Origin: Streptomyces monomycini
GTDB taxonomy: Bacteria; Actinomycetota; Actinomycetes; Streptomycetales; Streptomycetaceae
Direction of reading: 5' to 3'
Length of the DNA: 64,000 nucleotides
Assembly (NCBI RefSeq): GCF_022271435.1
Contig: NZ_JAFIQY010000003.1
Span: 62,001-126,000, forward strand
A program made the translations under genes and the position numbers. Of the stretch, positions 42,071 through 50,915 are shown in pieces (within the stretch, counting starts at the first letter, position 1; every line of letters starts with the position of its first letter). Below the pieces are notes generated by a model that saw only the letters and a program-made list of their open reading frames with translations, did no database searches and was not told the origin of the DNA.

Positions 42071-45000
42071 CCGAGGAGCGGACCGGCGGCGACCCGTGCC
42101 AGCGCCGCGAGTGCCCAGGCACGTACGAGGACGTGGGCGGCGGCGAACGGTACTGCGACACCTGCGGCCTGGCGCCGGTCGTGTCACGGGAGGGGATGGT
42201 CGGCTCACCACCGACGGGTGTCACGGCGGCGCGGCGGGGGGTGGCTGGTGTTGGAGGGGCCGAGGGGGCCGAGGAGGCGGGAAGGGCTGGGGGCTCTGGG
42301 GGCTCTGGGGGCTCTGGGGGCTCTGGGGGCTCGCTGAGCTTTGCCGGTTCTGTCGGTGTTGGCGGTTCAGGTGGTGTTGGCGGTTCGGGTGGTTCAGGTG
42401 GTTTGAGCGGCTCAGGCGGTTCAGGAAGCTCGGGTGCCTCCGGTGGCTCCGGTGGCTCCGGCAGGGCCGGGGCGGCGGGGCACGGCTCCGTCTCCGTACC
42501 GTCCGCCGGCGGGCGCAGGGCCGCTTCCGCTTCCGCTTCCGCCTCCGCCCGTTCCTCGACCTCCCGGCGCTCCGTCTCCGGCCGCCTCTCCCGCTCCCTG
42601 CCGGGCGCCTCGACGCGTTCGATGTCCGTGTCGGTACGCAGCGCCGGCCGCGGCTCCGGTACCGGATCCGGACCGTCCCGTGGGCGGCTGGGGGCCGGGC
42701 TGGTGGCGGTACCGGAAGTTCCGCGTCCGGATCCGCGTACGGCCGTCCTGGAGAACCCGGAGGTCCCCGAGCGGAAGCGGTTCTGCAGCCGCGGCGACTG
42801 CGGCGCCCCGGTGGGCCGGGCCCGCGGCGACCGTCCGGGCCGTACGGAAGGTTTCTGCACCAAGTGCGGCCACCCGTACAGCTTCGTGCCCAAGCTGCGC
42901 CCCGGCGACGTGGTGCACGGCAGCTACGAGGTCGTCGGCTGCCTGGCGCACGGCGGTCTGGGCTGGATCTACCTGGCGATCGACCGCGCCGTCTCCGACC
43001 GGTGGGTGGTCCTCAAGGGTCTGCTGGACACCGGCGACGAGGAAGCCCTCGCCGTGGCCGCGTCCGAACGCCGTTTCCTCGCCGAGATCGAGCACTCCAA
43101 CATCGTCCGCATCTACAACTTCGTCGAGCACCTGGACCGTACGACCGGCAGCCTGGACGGCTACATCGTCATGGAGTACGTCGGCGGCAAGTCCCTCAAG
43201 GACATCGCCAACGAGCGGCGTACGGCGCACGGACGCCGCGACCCGCTGCCGGTCGAGCAGGCGTGCGCGTACGGCATCGAGGCCCTGGAGGCGCTCGGCC
43301 ACCTGCACAGCCGCAACCTCCTGTACTGCGATTTCAAGGTCGACAACGCGATCCAGCAGAACGACCAGCTCAAGCTGATCGACATGGGCGCGGTCCGCCG
43401 GATGGACGACGACGAGAGCGCGATCTACGGCACGATCGGCTACCAGGCACCCGAAGTCGCCGCCGCGGGCCCGTCCGTCAGCTCCGACCTCTACACGGTC
43501 GCCCGTACCCTCGCCGTCCTCACCTTCGACTTCCAGGGCTACACGAACGTCTTCGTGGACTCGCTGCCCGACCCCGACAACATCGAGGTCTTCCGTACGT
43601 ACGAGTCCTTCTACCGGCTGCTGGTCCGGGCGACCGACCCCGATCCGGCGCGGCGGTTCGCGTCGGCGGAGGAGATGGCCGAGCAGCTGACGGGGGTGCT
43701 GCGGGAGGTCATGGCGCTCCGGACGGGTGAACAGCGGCCCGCGCTCTCCACGCTGTTCGGGCCGGAGCTGCGCGTCGTGGACACGGATGTGGTGGCGCGT
43801 GCGGAGGGGGACACCTCGCTGCTCGGTGCGCGTGCGGTTCCCGCCGCAGGGCGGAAGGGGAAAGCGGTGGTCGGCCCGGCCACCGGAATCGGGGCGCCCG
43901 GGGGTGTCGGCGGAGGCGGTGGCGGAGCGCTCAGGGGGGCCGGCGGAGGCGGGGCACCGGCCGGAAACGCCGCACAGTCGGCGGCGCCTTCCCCAGCAGC
44001 CGTCCCCGCGCAGGTCGCCTACGAAGTCACGTCGGCCACCGGCCCGCAGACGATGAGCGGCGCCACTGGAGCGGCGGCCGCGACGGCCGGTGGCGTGCGC
44101 GGGGCACCCGCTCTCCGTCCGCTCGACACCGGCCTGGCCGTACTCGCCCTGCCCGTACCGCGCGTCGATCCCGCCGACCCGAACGCGGGTTTCCTGGCCG
44201 GTCTGCTGGCCGCCGCCCCCGCCGAGCTGGTCAGCGCGCTGCGCGCGGCCCCCGCCGACACCATGGAAACCCGGCTGCGCAGGCTGCGGGCCCAGCTGGA
44301 GATGGGGGACGGCGCGGCGGCCCTGCGTGAACTGCGCGCCGTCGAGACGGAGCCCGACCGGGGCTGGAACGAGGACTGGCGGGTGGTCTGGTACCGCGGC
44401 CTGGTGGCGCTGACGAACGACGACCGCGAGACGGCGGCCTTGTCGTTCGACGCGATGTACGACGCCTTCCCCGGCGAACCAGCGCCCAAGCTGGCGCTCG
44501 CCGTCTGCGCCGAGGTGCTGGGACAGCTGGACAACGCGGCGGAGTACTACCGGCTGGTGTGGGCCACCGACCACAGTTACGTCAGCGCGGCGTTCGGGCT
44601 GGCCCGGGTGCGGCTGGCGGCCGGTGACCGGGCCGGAGCCGTGGCCGCCCTGGAATCCGTACCGGAATCCTCCATTCACTACACTGCGGCGCGCATCGCG
44701 GCCGTCCGGGCCCGGTTGCGGCAACGTCCCGCCCACGACGCCCTGCTGGAGGATTTGCGGTCGGCGGCCGGGCAGGTCGAGCAGCTGGCGGACTCCGGGC
44801 TGGACGCGGAGCGCCGCGAACAACTGACGACCGAAGTGCTGGGCTGTGCCCTCGACTGGGTACTCTCCGGTAGCCGCGGTGCCGAGCGGCAGGGGCGTAC
44901 ATTGCCGTCCGGGGCCCCCGGGCCCGGTTCCGGCGGTGCCGCCGCCCGGCCCGGTCTGCTCGGCAGCGCACTGGACGAACGCGGCCTGCGGTTCGGCCTG

Positions 45001-45102
45001 GAGCGGTCGTTCAGACTGCTCGCCCGGCTGGCGCAGCGCGGCGAGGAAAGGATCGAGCTGGTGGAACGGGCCAACCGCTTCCGCCCCAGGACGTGGGTGT
45101 GA
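42067..45102 (+). CDS. pknG: PknG-type serine/threonine protein kinase
   Basis: A 1011-residue soluble kinase. Two rubredoxin/zinc-ribbon Cys sets (C11, C16, C30, C33; then C240, C245, C264, C267) are separated by a Gly/Ser linker of about 150 residues. The kinase domain spans about 282-550. It has a Gly loop (CLAHGGLGWIYLA), Lys317 in VVLKGLL, the catalytic loop LLYCDFKVDN (Asp422, with Tyr-Cys in place of His-Arg, the PknG hallmark) and DMG in place of DFG (Asp439). A TPR domain ends the protein (about 700-1000). Mycobacterial PknG is about 750 residues; linkers make the difference. In mycobacteria PknG phosphorylates the FHA protein GarA to control the TCA cycle and glutamate metabolism. 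Confidence 0.95.
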   Translation: MTEERTGGDPCQRRECPGTYEDVGGGERYCDTCGLAPVVSREGMVGSPPTGVTAARRGVAGVGGAEGAEEAGRAGGSGGSGGSGGSGGSLSFAGSVGVGGSGGVGGSGGSGGLSGSGGSGSSGASGGSGGSGRAGAAGHGSVSVPSAGGRRAASASASASARSSTSRRSVSGRLSRSLPGASTRSMSVSVRSAGRGSGTGSGPSRGRLGAGLVAVPEVPRPDPRTAVLENPEVPERKRFCSRGDCGAPVGRARGDRPGRTEGFCTKCGHPYSFVPKLRPGDVVHGSYEVVGCLAHGGLGWIYLAIDRAVSDRWVVLKGLLDTGDEEALAVAASERRFLAEIEHSNIVRIYNFVEHLDRTTGSLDGYIVMEYVGGKSLKDIANERRTAHGRRDPLPVEQACAYGIEALEALGHLHSRNLLYCDFKVDNAIQQNDQLKLIDMGAVRRMDDDESAIYGTIGYQAPEVAAAGPSVSSDLYTVARTLAVLTFDFQGYTNVFVDSLPDPDNIEVFRTYESFYRLLVRATDPDPARRFASAEEMAEQLTGVLREVMALRTGEQRPALSTLFGPELRVVDTDVVARAEGDTSLLGARAVPAAGRKGKAVVGPATGIGAPGGVGGGGGGALRGAGGGGAPAGNAAQSAAPSPAAVPAQVAYEVTSATGPQTMSGATGAAAATAGGVRGAPALRPLDTGLAVLALPVPRVDPADPNAGFLAGLLAAAPAELVSALRAAPADTMETRLRRLRAQLEMGDGAAALRELRAVETEPDRGWNEDWRVVWYRGLVALTNDDRETAALSFDAMYDAFPGEPAPKLALAVCAEVLGQLDNAAEYYRLVWATDHSYVSAAFGLARVRLAAGDRAGAVAALESVPESSIHYTAARIAAVRARLRQRPAHDALLEDLRSAAGQVEQLADSGLDAERREQLTTEVLGCALDWVLSGSRGAERQGRTLPSGAPGPGSGGAAARPGLLGSALDERGLRFGLERSFRLLARLAQRGEERIELVERANRFRPRTWV
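42288..42333. repeat. 9-base repeat coding Gly-Gly-Ser in pknG
   Basis: About five exact GGGGGCTCT units in frame encode a GGS linker between the two zinc ribbons. Imperfect GGTTCAGGT-type repeats extend it to about 42430. Repeat-number change would alter linker length without a frameshift. Confidence 0.85.
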
Positions 45103-45103
45103 C

Positions 45104-47089
45104 ATGGGTGTGACAGGGCCGTTCCGGTGTGCGAGCTGCAGCGAGCCGCTCGAACCGGGGGACAACTACTGCGGATTCTGCGGCGCCGACGTCGTGGCCC
45201 CCGCCGGGCCGGGCGCGGCCGGTGACCGCCCCACGGTCCCGCTGGGCGACACGGCGCATGCCGCGCCAGGATCGGGGGGCGCGCCGCCGGGGTCCGTCGC
45301 GCTGCCCGCGTCGTTCTTGATGCCGGGGGCGGGAGGGGCGACGCCGTCCGTCTCGGCGGCGCCGTCGCCGTCGTCATCGCCGTCGCCGTCCGTCTCGCCG
45401 TCGCAACCGCCCGCCGCGCCACCGGCGGCCGCTTCGCTGCCGACAACCGTCCCGTCACCGGAAGTCGTCCCGCCGCCGGCCGCTCCCGTACCCGCCCCGT
45501 CGTACGGCGGGCCGGCCGCGCACGGCACGGGAGCACGGCACGACAGCGGCTCCGCGTACGCGTCGGGCGCCGCGCACGCGAACGGATCGGCGCAGGTCCC
45601 GCACGTGCCGCACGCCCCACACCCCTCGCACGCCTCACATCCCCCGCACCATCCCCAGACCCCGCACGCCCCCGTACCGCCGCCGGCCGCGCCGGGCTAC
45701 GCGCCGGGAGGGCAGCCGGTACACGCACCGGCCGGCGTCGGCGTGCAGGCCCACGCACAGGGCGACGCGCAGTCCCGGGCACCCCATGCGGAGGCGAGCG
45801 TTCCGCCGTCGGCCGGCAGTTCGTACGGAAGTGCCGCCCACCAGGCCGCCGCATCGCACGGCGGTGCCCCGGACCCCCGTATCGTCGGTTACGACCTCGC
45901 CGCCGAAGCAGCGGACCGCTCCGCGGACGCGCGCGGCTCCGGCCCGGAACCCGACCCGGCCCCGACCGGCCCGACCGCCCCCTCCGGCCCGACCGCCCCC
46001 TCCGGCCCGGCCGAGCCCACCGGCCCCACCGGCCCTCAGGCGCCCGGCGGACCGGCATCCCCACCAGCCCAAACCCCCACCGCCCCCACGCCCCACGCCA
46101 CTCCCACCACCCCCGCCCCTACTCCCCCGTCACCCCCCTCCCCCGAACACCAGACCCCCGCGCAAGGCACCCGTATCTGCGCGCTCTGCCACGCGGGGAC
46201 GGTCACCGGCGACGGTTACTGCGAGAACTGCGGCCACGCCCAGCCACGCGAACGTGATCACATGGAACGGGAACTGCCGGGCGTGGCGGCGGTCACCGAC
46301 CGGGGCCACCGCCACCACCGCAACGAGGACTTCTTCGCGGTCGCCGAAGGAGCGCTGCCGGACGGCTCACCCGCCGTACTCGCCATCGTCTGCGACGGCG
46401 TCTCCTCCGCCTCGCGGCCCGACGACGCGTCCGCCGCCGCGTCCGGGGTCGCGGCGCGGTCGCTGCTGGCCGCCCTGCCCGGCGGTACGCACCCGCAGCG
46501 GGCCATGCACGACGCGATCCTCGCCGCCGCCAAGTCCGTCAACGCCCTGGCCGCCGCGCCCAACCAGGCCCAGCAGCACGACCCGTACCGCCAGCAGAAC
46601 GCTCCGGCCTGCACCTTCGTCGGCGCGGTGGTCGGCGGTGGGCTGCTCGTCATCGGCTGGGTCGGCGACAGCCGCGCGTACTGGGTCCCCGACGACCGCG
46701 GCGCGCCCGCCGTCCGCCTGACCGAGGACGACTCCTGGGCGGCGCAGATGGTCGCCAACAACCTGATGTCGGAGGCGGAGGCATACGCGGACGACCGGGC
46801 GCACGCCATCACGGGCTGGCTCGGCGCCGACGCGTACGAACTCGAACCGCACACCGCTTCCTTCAAACCCGACGGACCGGGTGTAGTGGTGGTGTGCACG
46901 GACGGACTGTGGAATTACGCCGAGGCCGCGGAGCAGTTGGCCGCGGTGCTGCCGGGCGACGCGCACGACCGGCCGCTGCACAGTGCGCGGACCCTGGTCG
47001 CCCACGCGCTCGCCGGCGGGGGCCACGACAACGTAACAGTGGCGGTGGTGCCGTTCCCGGCGCCGCGGGGACGGGCAGGATCGGCCTGA
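45104..47089 (+). CDS. PP2C-type protein phosphatase with zinc ribbons
   Basis: A 661-residue soluble phosphatase. A zinc ribbon opens the protein (CASC at 9-12, CGFC at 23-26). A Pro/Ala/Ser/His-rich linker of about 320 residues follows, then a second ribbon (CALC...CENC, about 356-375). The PPM/PP2C domain runs from about 390: DRGHRHHRNEDFFAV, VCDGVSSASRPDDA, GWVGDSRAYWV, CTDGLWNY and GGHDNVTVAVV. All metal-binding Asp are present. It begins one base after the pknG stop and is the obvious candidate to reverse PknG phosphorylation. This close pairing is not found in mycobacteria. Confidence 0.95.
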   Translation: MGVTGPFRCASCSEPLEPGDNYCGFCGADVVAPAGPGAAGDRPTVPLGDTAHAAPGSGGAPPGSVALPASFLMPGAGGATPSVSAAPSPSSSPSPSVSPSQPPAAPPAAASLPTTVPSPEVVPPPAAPVPAPSYGGPAAHGTGARHDSGSAYASGAAHANGSAQVPHVPHAPHPSHASHPPHHPQTPHAPVPPPAAPGYAPGGQPVHAPAGVGVQAHAQGDAQSRAPHAEASVPPSAGSSYGSAAHQAAASHGGAPDPRIVGYDLAAEAADRSADARGSGPEPDPAPTGPTAPSGPTAPSGPAEPTGPTGPQAPGGPASPPAQTPTAPTPHATPTTPAPTPPSPPSPEHQTPAQGTRICALCHAGTVTGDGYCENCGHAQPRERDHMERELPGVAAVTDRGHRHHRNEDFFAVAEGALPDGSPAVLAIVCDGVSSASRPDDASAAASGVAARSLLAALPGGTHPQRAMHDAILAAAKSVNALAAAPNQAQQHDPYRQQNAPACTFVGAVVGGGLLVIGWVGDSRAYWVPDDRGAPAVRLTEDDSWAAQMVANNLMSEAEAYADDRAHAITGWLGADAYELEPHTASFKPDGPGVVVVCTDGLWNYAEAAEQLAAVLPGDAHDRPLHSARTLVAHALAGGGHDNVTVAVVPFPAPRGRAGSA

Positions 47090-47212
47090 GCGTCCGCCGG
47101 GGGCGCGCCGCCCGCCCTCGTCGGCCACGGTGGCCGGGAGCCCTGCTGCCCCCGGCCCCGCCCGGCTGACCCTGACCCGTACCAGCAGCCACACACCGCA
47201 CCACCGGAACCG

Positions 47213-47250
47213 TCGGCACCACCGGCACCACCGGCACCACCCGGACCCGT
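47213..47250. repeat. 9-base ACCACCGGC-type repeat in spacer
   Basis: About four imperfect units, non-coding, in the 287-base spacer between the phosphatase and vWA genes. A stable ribosome site for the vWA gene follows further right. Confidence 0.65.
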
Positions 47251-47376
47251 ACCCATCAGCAGGAGCACAGCGCCAACGGGGGGATGATCACGGGGACTTC
47301 CGCCCGCCCAGGTGTCTCTTCACCGCCGCGACGACTGCGCTGCGGAGCCTCGCGGCGGCACAAAGGAGCGGATCAG

Positions 47377-48816
47377 ATGGCCAATTTCTCCAAGTCCGGC
47401 GTGCCGCGGTTCGCCACCGAGGTCTACCAGAACGCGTACCTGCCCGAGGGCGGGCGCGAGGTGAACGCCATCGTCACCGTCACCGCCACCGGGGGCGGCA
47501 CCAGCGGCGGAATGCCACTCTTCGCCGCAGGCACGGACCCCGCCGGAACCGGAACCAAAGCCGGAGCCAGGATTGCGAGCGGACCCGGGCCCGAACCCGG
47601 CCCGGAACCCGGAACCGGACCCGGCCCCCGCAACCACAACGGCGTACGGCACGCAGCCGTCGTGATCATGGTGGACTGCTCCGGCTCGATGGACTACCCG
47701 CCCACCAAGATGCGCAACGCGCGCGACGCCACGGCCGCCGCGATCGACACCGTACGGGACGGCACCGCCTTCGCCGTGGTGGCCGGTACGCACCAGGCGG
47801 CCGAGGTCTACCCGGGCGGCGGGCGGCTCGCCACCGCCGGACCGACGACCCGCGCGCAGGCCAAGGAGGCGCTGCGCAAGCTGAGCGCCGGCGGCGGCAC
47901 CGCCATCGGCACCTGGCTGCGGCTGACCGACCGGCTGCTGGCCGACGCGGACGTCGCCGTCCGGCACGGCATCCTGCTCACCGACGGCCGCAACGAACAC
48001 GAGTCGCCCCAGGAGCTGCGGGCCACCCTCGACGCCTGCGCCGGCCGCTTCACCTGCGACGCCCGCGGCGTCGGTACGGACTGGGAGGTCAAGGAGGTCA
48101 CCGGCGTCGCCTCGGCGCTGCTCGGCACGGCCGACATCGTCGCCGACCCGGCCGGGCTGGCCGCCGACTTCACACGGATGATGGAGGCCGCGATGGGCAA
48201 GGAGGTGGCGGACGTCACCCTGCGGCTGTGGACCCCGCAGAGCGCGCAGGTCGCCTTCGTCAAACAGGTGGCACCGGCCGTCGAGGACCTGACCGGCCGC
48301 CGTACCGAATCCGGCCCGCGGACCGGCGACTATCCGACAGGTTCCTGGGGTGACGAGTCCCGCGACTACCACGTGTGTGTACGCGTCCGGGCGGCCGAGG
48401 TGGGCCAGGAGATGCTGGCCGCGCGGATCTCGCTCGTCCTCCCCGAACCGGGCGGCGGCACCCGGACCCTGGCGCAGGGGCTCGTGCGCGCGATCTGGAC
48501 GGACGACATGACCGCTTCGACCAGTATCAATCCCCAAGTCGCGCACTACACCGGACAGGCCGAACTGGCCCAGGTCATCCAGCAGGGTCTGGATGCCCGC
48601 AAGTCGGGCGACGCGGACGATGCCACGGCGAAGCTGGGCCGGGCCGTGCAACTGGCGAGCGCGTCCGGGAACGAGGACACTGCGAAACTGCTTGCGAAGG
48701 TGGTGGACGTCGTCGATGCGGCGACCGGTACTGTGCGACTGAAGGCGAAGGTCACAGAGGCGGACGAGATGACGCTCGAAACGCGCTCGACCAAGACAGT
48801 TCGCGTCAAGAAATAA
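47377..48816 (+). CDS. von Willebrand factor A domain protein
   Basis: A 479-residue cytosolic protein. The vWA domain begins near residue 90. Its MIDAS motif DCSGSMD (Asp100, Ser102, Ser104) is intact, with the second-loop Thr in GGGTAIG and Asp in LLTDGRNEHES. A Gly/Pro/Glu-rich loop (residues about 60-85) precedes it. The C-terminal half is a beta domain followed by helices (GLDARKSGDADDATAKLGRA). vWA proteins mediate metal-dependent protein-protein contacts. Position between phosphatase and FHA genes implies a scaffold role. AAAGGAG precedes the ATG. Confidence 0.92.
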   Translation: MANFSKSGVPRFATEVYQNAYLPEGGREVNAIVTVTATGGGTSGGMPLFAAGTDPAGTGTKAGARIASGPGPEPGPEPGTGPGPRNHNGVRHAAVVIMVDCSGSMDYPPTKMRNARDATAAAIDTVRDGTAFAVVAGTHQAAEVYPGGGRLATAGPTTRAQAKEALRKLSAGGGTAIGTWLRLTDRLLADADVAVRHGILLTDGRNEHESPQELRATLDACAGRFTCDARGVGTDWEVKEVTGVASALLGTADIVADPAGLAADFTRMMEAAMGKEVADVTLRLWTPQSAQVAFVKQVAPAVEDLTGRRTESGPRTGDYPTGSWGDESRDYHVCVRVRAAEVGQEMLAARISLVLPEPGGGTRTLAQGLVRAIWTDDMTASTSINPQVAHYTGQAELAQVIQQGLDARKSGDADDATAKLGRAVQLASASGNEDTAKLLAKVVDVVDAATGTVRLKAKVTEADEMTLETRSTKTVRVKK

Positions 48817-48867
48817 CAAACTAGACGTACTACCGAACACAATCGGTACTGAGGGGGAAGATCCGAC

Positions 48868-50796
48868 ATGCCGACCTGCCCGAACGGCCATCAGTCGGTG
48901 GCCGAAGACTGGTGCGAGGTGTGCGGCCACCGGATGGCGGGCGCTGTTCCCCCGCCGCCCTCCCTGCCCGCGGGGTTCCTCAATACACCTCCGGCCGGCC
49001 AGCCGGCGCCGCCGCCCGCTCCGCAGGGCGGCCCGGCCCCCCAGAACGGCCCCGGAGCCCCCGGCGACACCGGCACCTCCGGAGCCCCCGGCGCCTCCCA
49101 GGGCGGGCAGGCCTTCCCCGGCCAGCCCCAACCGCCTCAGCAGACCCCGCCACCTCAGCAGGCTTCTTCGCCTCAGCAGGCCCCTTCACCGCAGCAGACT
49201 CCGCCGCCCCACCAGGGCCAGGCTCCGGCCCCCCAGCCCCCGCTCCAGCAGACCCCGCCGCCCGCACCGCAGGGACCGATGGGCCAGGGCCCCGGCCCGG
49301 CCCCCGGCCCGCACGGCAGCCAGGGCGGCCAGGGCATGCAGAGCGGCCCCGGCAGTCAGGGCGGCTACGGCTTCCCGCCGCCGGCCCCGGGACCGAACAC
49401 CCCCGCGCCCCCTCCCCACCAGGGTTTCGGCCCCGGCCAGCAGCCCCAGCCGGGCAGCCGGCCGGAGCTGTGCCCCCAGTGCCGTACGCCGCGCGAGGCG
49501 ATGGCTCCGTTCTGCGAGGAGTGCCGCTACAACTTCCTGACGCACTCGGCCACCTCGTACGCCCCGCCGCCCCCCGGCCCGCAGGGCGGCCCGGGCTCCC
49601 AGGGCGGCTACGGCTTCCCGCCCCCGCAGCAGGGCCCGCCCACCCCGCCGCAGCAGTACGAGTACCAGGGCTCCCGCCCGTCCCAGATCAACCGCCCCGC
49701 CGAACCGCTCTCCCCGGACCAGTCCGGCCAGTTCGGCCAGCCCGACCAGCCCAACGCGTTCGGTCAGCCCGAGCAGCCCGGGCCCTTCGGCCGGCCCGAC
49801 CAGCCCGGGCCCTTCGGTCAGCCCGACCAGTCGGGCCAGTTCGGCTCGTCCGAACAACCCGGCCCGTTCGGCACCCCCGCACAGGCAGGCCGACCCGGCC
49901 CGCACGGAGCACCCACCGGCCACCCCAGCCCGACACCCCCACCCCGAGCGGCCGACGACGACTGGCCCCTGCCTCCGCCCAACTCCCAGTCCTCACCCCA
50001 GTCCCCGCCCCAGTCCCCGCCGCCCGCGCAGCCGGGCCCGCAGGGCGGCCCGGACCACGGCCAAGGCGGCCAAGCCGGCCCGAGCAGTCAGGGCGGCCAA
50101 GGCGGCTACGGCTTCCCGCCCCCGCACCAAGGCCCGCCCGCCCCACCCCAGCAGCAGGGCCCGTACGAGTCCCAGCAGCCTCCCCAGCAACAGCCGCCTC
50201 AGGCCCCGTACGACCCGCAGGCCGCCCAACAGGCGCCGCCGCAGGCTCCGTTCGAACCGCAGCAGCAGCCCGGCCCCTTCGGCCGGCCGCCGCAGCAACC
50301 GGACGCGCACCAGCAACAGCAGCCCGACCAGCAGTGGAACCAGCCCGCACCGGGGCCCGCCGCCCCGCCCGGACCGCCGCCGGTCGTCGGTGACGGCTGG
50401 GTCGTGGCGATCGCCCCGGACCGCGAGTACTTCATGGCGATGATGGGCCGCAGCGGCCCGGAGGCGGCCGGCCTGAACCTGCCCGCCTACTCCCCCGAGC
50501 AGCAGATCCCGCTCACCGGCACCCAGATCGCCGTCGGCCGCCGCCGGCACAGCACGGGCGAGTCCCCGGACATCGACCTGGGCCGCCCGCCGGAGGACCC
50601 GGGTGTCTCGCACCAGCACGCCCTCCTGGTGCAGCAGCCCGACGGCAGCTGGGCCGTGGTCGACCAGAACTCCACCAACGGCACCACCGTCAACCTCGCC
50701 GAAGACCCGATCCAGCCCTACGTCCCCACCCCTCTCCACGAGGGCGACCGCATCCACGTAGGTGCCTGGACCACCATCACGGTCCGCCGGGCCTGA
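48868..50796 (+). CDS. FHA-domain protein with zinc ribbons
   Basis: A 642-residue protein built like its neighbours. It has an N-terminal zinc ribbon (CPNGH...CEVC, residues 4-19), a long Pro/Gln/Gly-rich region and a second ribbon near residue 201 (CPQC...CEEC). More repeats follow (QPDQ, GPFGQP units), then a C-terminal FHA domain (about 560-642). FHA residues are GRRRHSTGESPDIDL, DPGVSHQHALL and NSTNGTTVNL, so phosphothreonine binding is expected. It is the likely reader of PknG phosphorylation in this cluster. The N-terminal ETTSVF-type motif of mycobacterial GarA is absent, so it is not a simple GarA orthologue. Confidence 0.93.
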   Translation: MPTCPNGHQSVAEDWCEVCGHRMAGAVPPPPSLPAGFLNTPPAGQPAPPPAPQGGPAPQNGPGAPGDTGTSGAPGASQGGQAFPGQPQPPQQTPPPQQASSPQQAPSPQQTPPPHQGQAPAPQPPLQQTPPPAPQGPMGQGPGPAPGPHGSQGGQGMQSGPGSQGGYGFPPPAPGPNTPAPPPHQGFGPGQQPQPGSRPELCPQCRTPREAMAPFCEECRYNFLTHSATSYAPPPPGPQGGPGSQGGYGFPPPQQGPPTPPQQYEYQGSRPSQINRPAEPLSPDQSGQFGQPDQPNAFGQPEQPGPFGRPDQPGPFGQPDQSGQFGSSEQPGPFGTPAQAGRPGPHGAPTGHPSPTPPPRAADDDWPLPPPNSQSSPQSPPQSPPPAQPGPQGGPDHGQGGQAGPSSQGGQGGYGFPPPHQGPPAPPQQQGPYESQQPPQQQPPQAPYDPQAAQQAPPQAPFEPQQQPGPFGRPPQQPDAHQQQQPDQQWNQPAPGPAAPPGPPPVVGDGWVVAIAPDREYFMAMMGRSGPEAAGLNLPAYSPEQQIPLTGTQIAVGRRRHSTGESPDIDLGRPPEDPGVSHQHALLVQQPDGSWAVVDQNSTNGTTVNLAEDPIQPYVPTPLHEGDRIHVGAWTTITVRRA

Positions 50797-50915
50797 CACG
50801 GCGGTTCACCGACAGGCGGGACCGGTGAGCGGCAGACGCGCCGGCTTCAGTGCACACACTGTGGCCGGCGCTTTCCGCTGCCGGGCACCGCTCTCGCATG
50901 AGACGGAGCAGCCTC

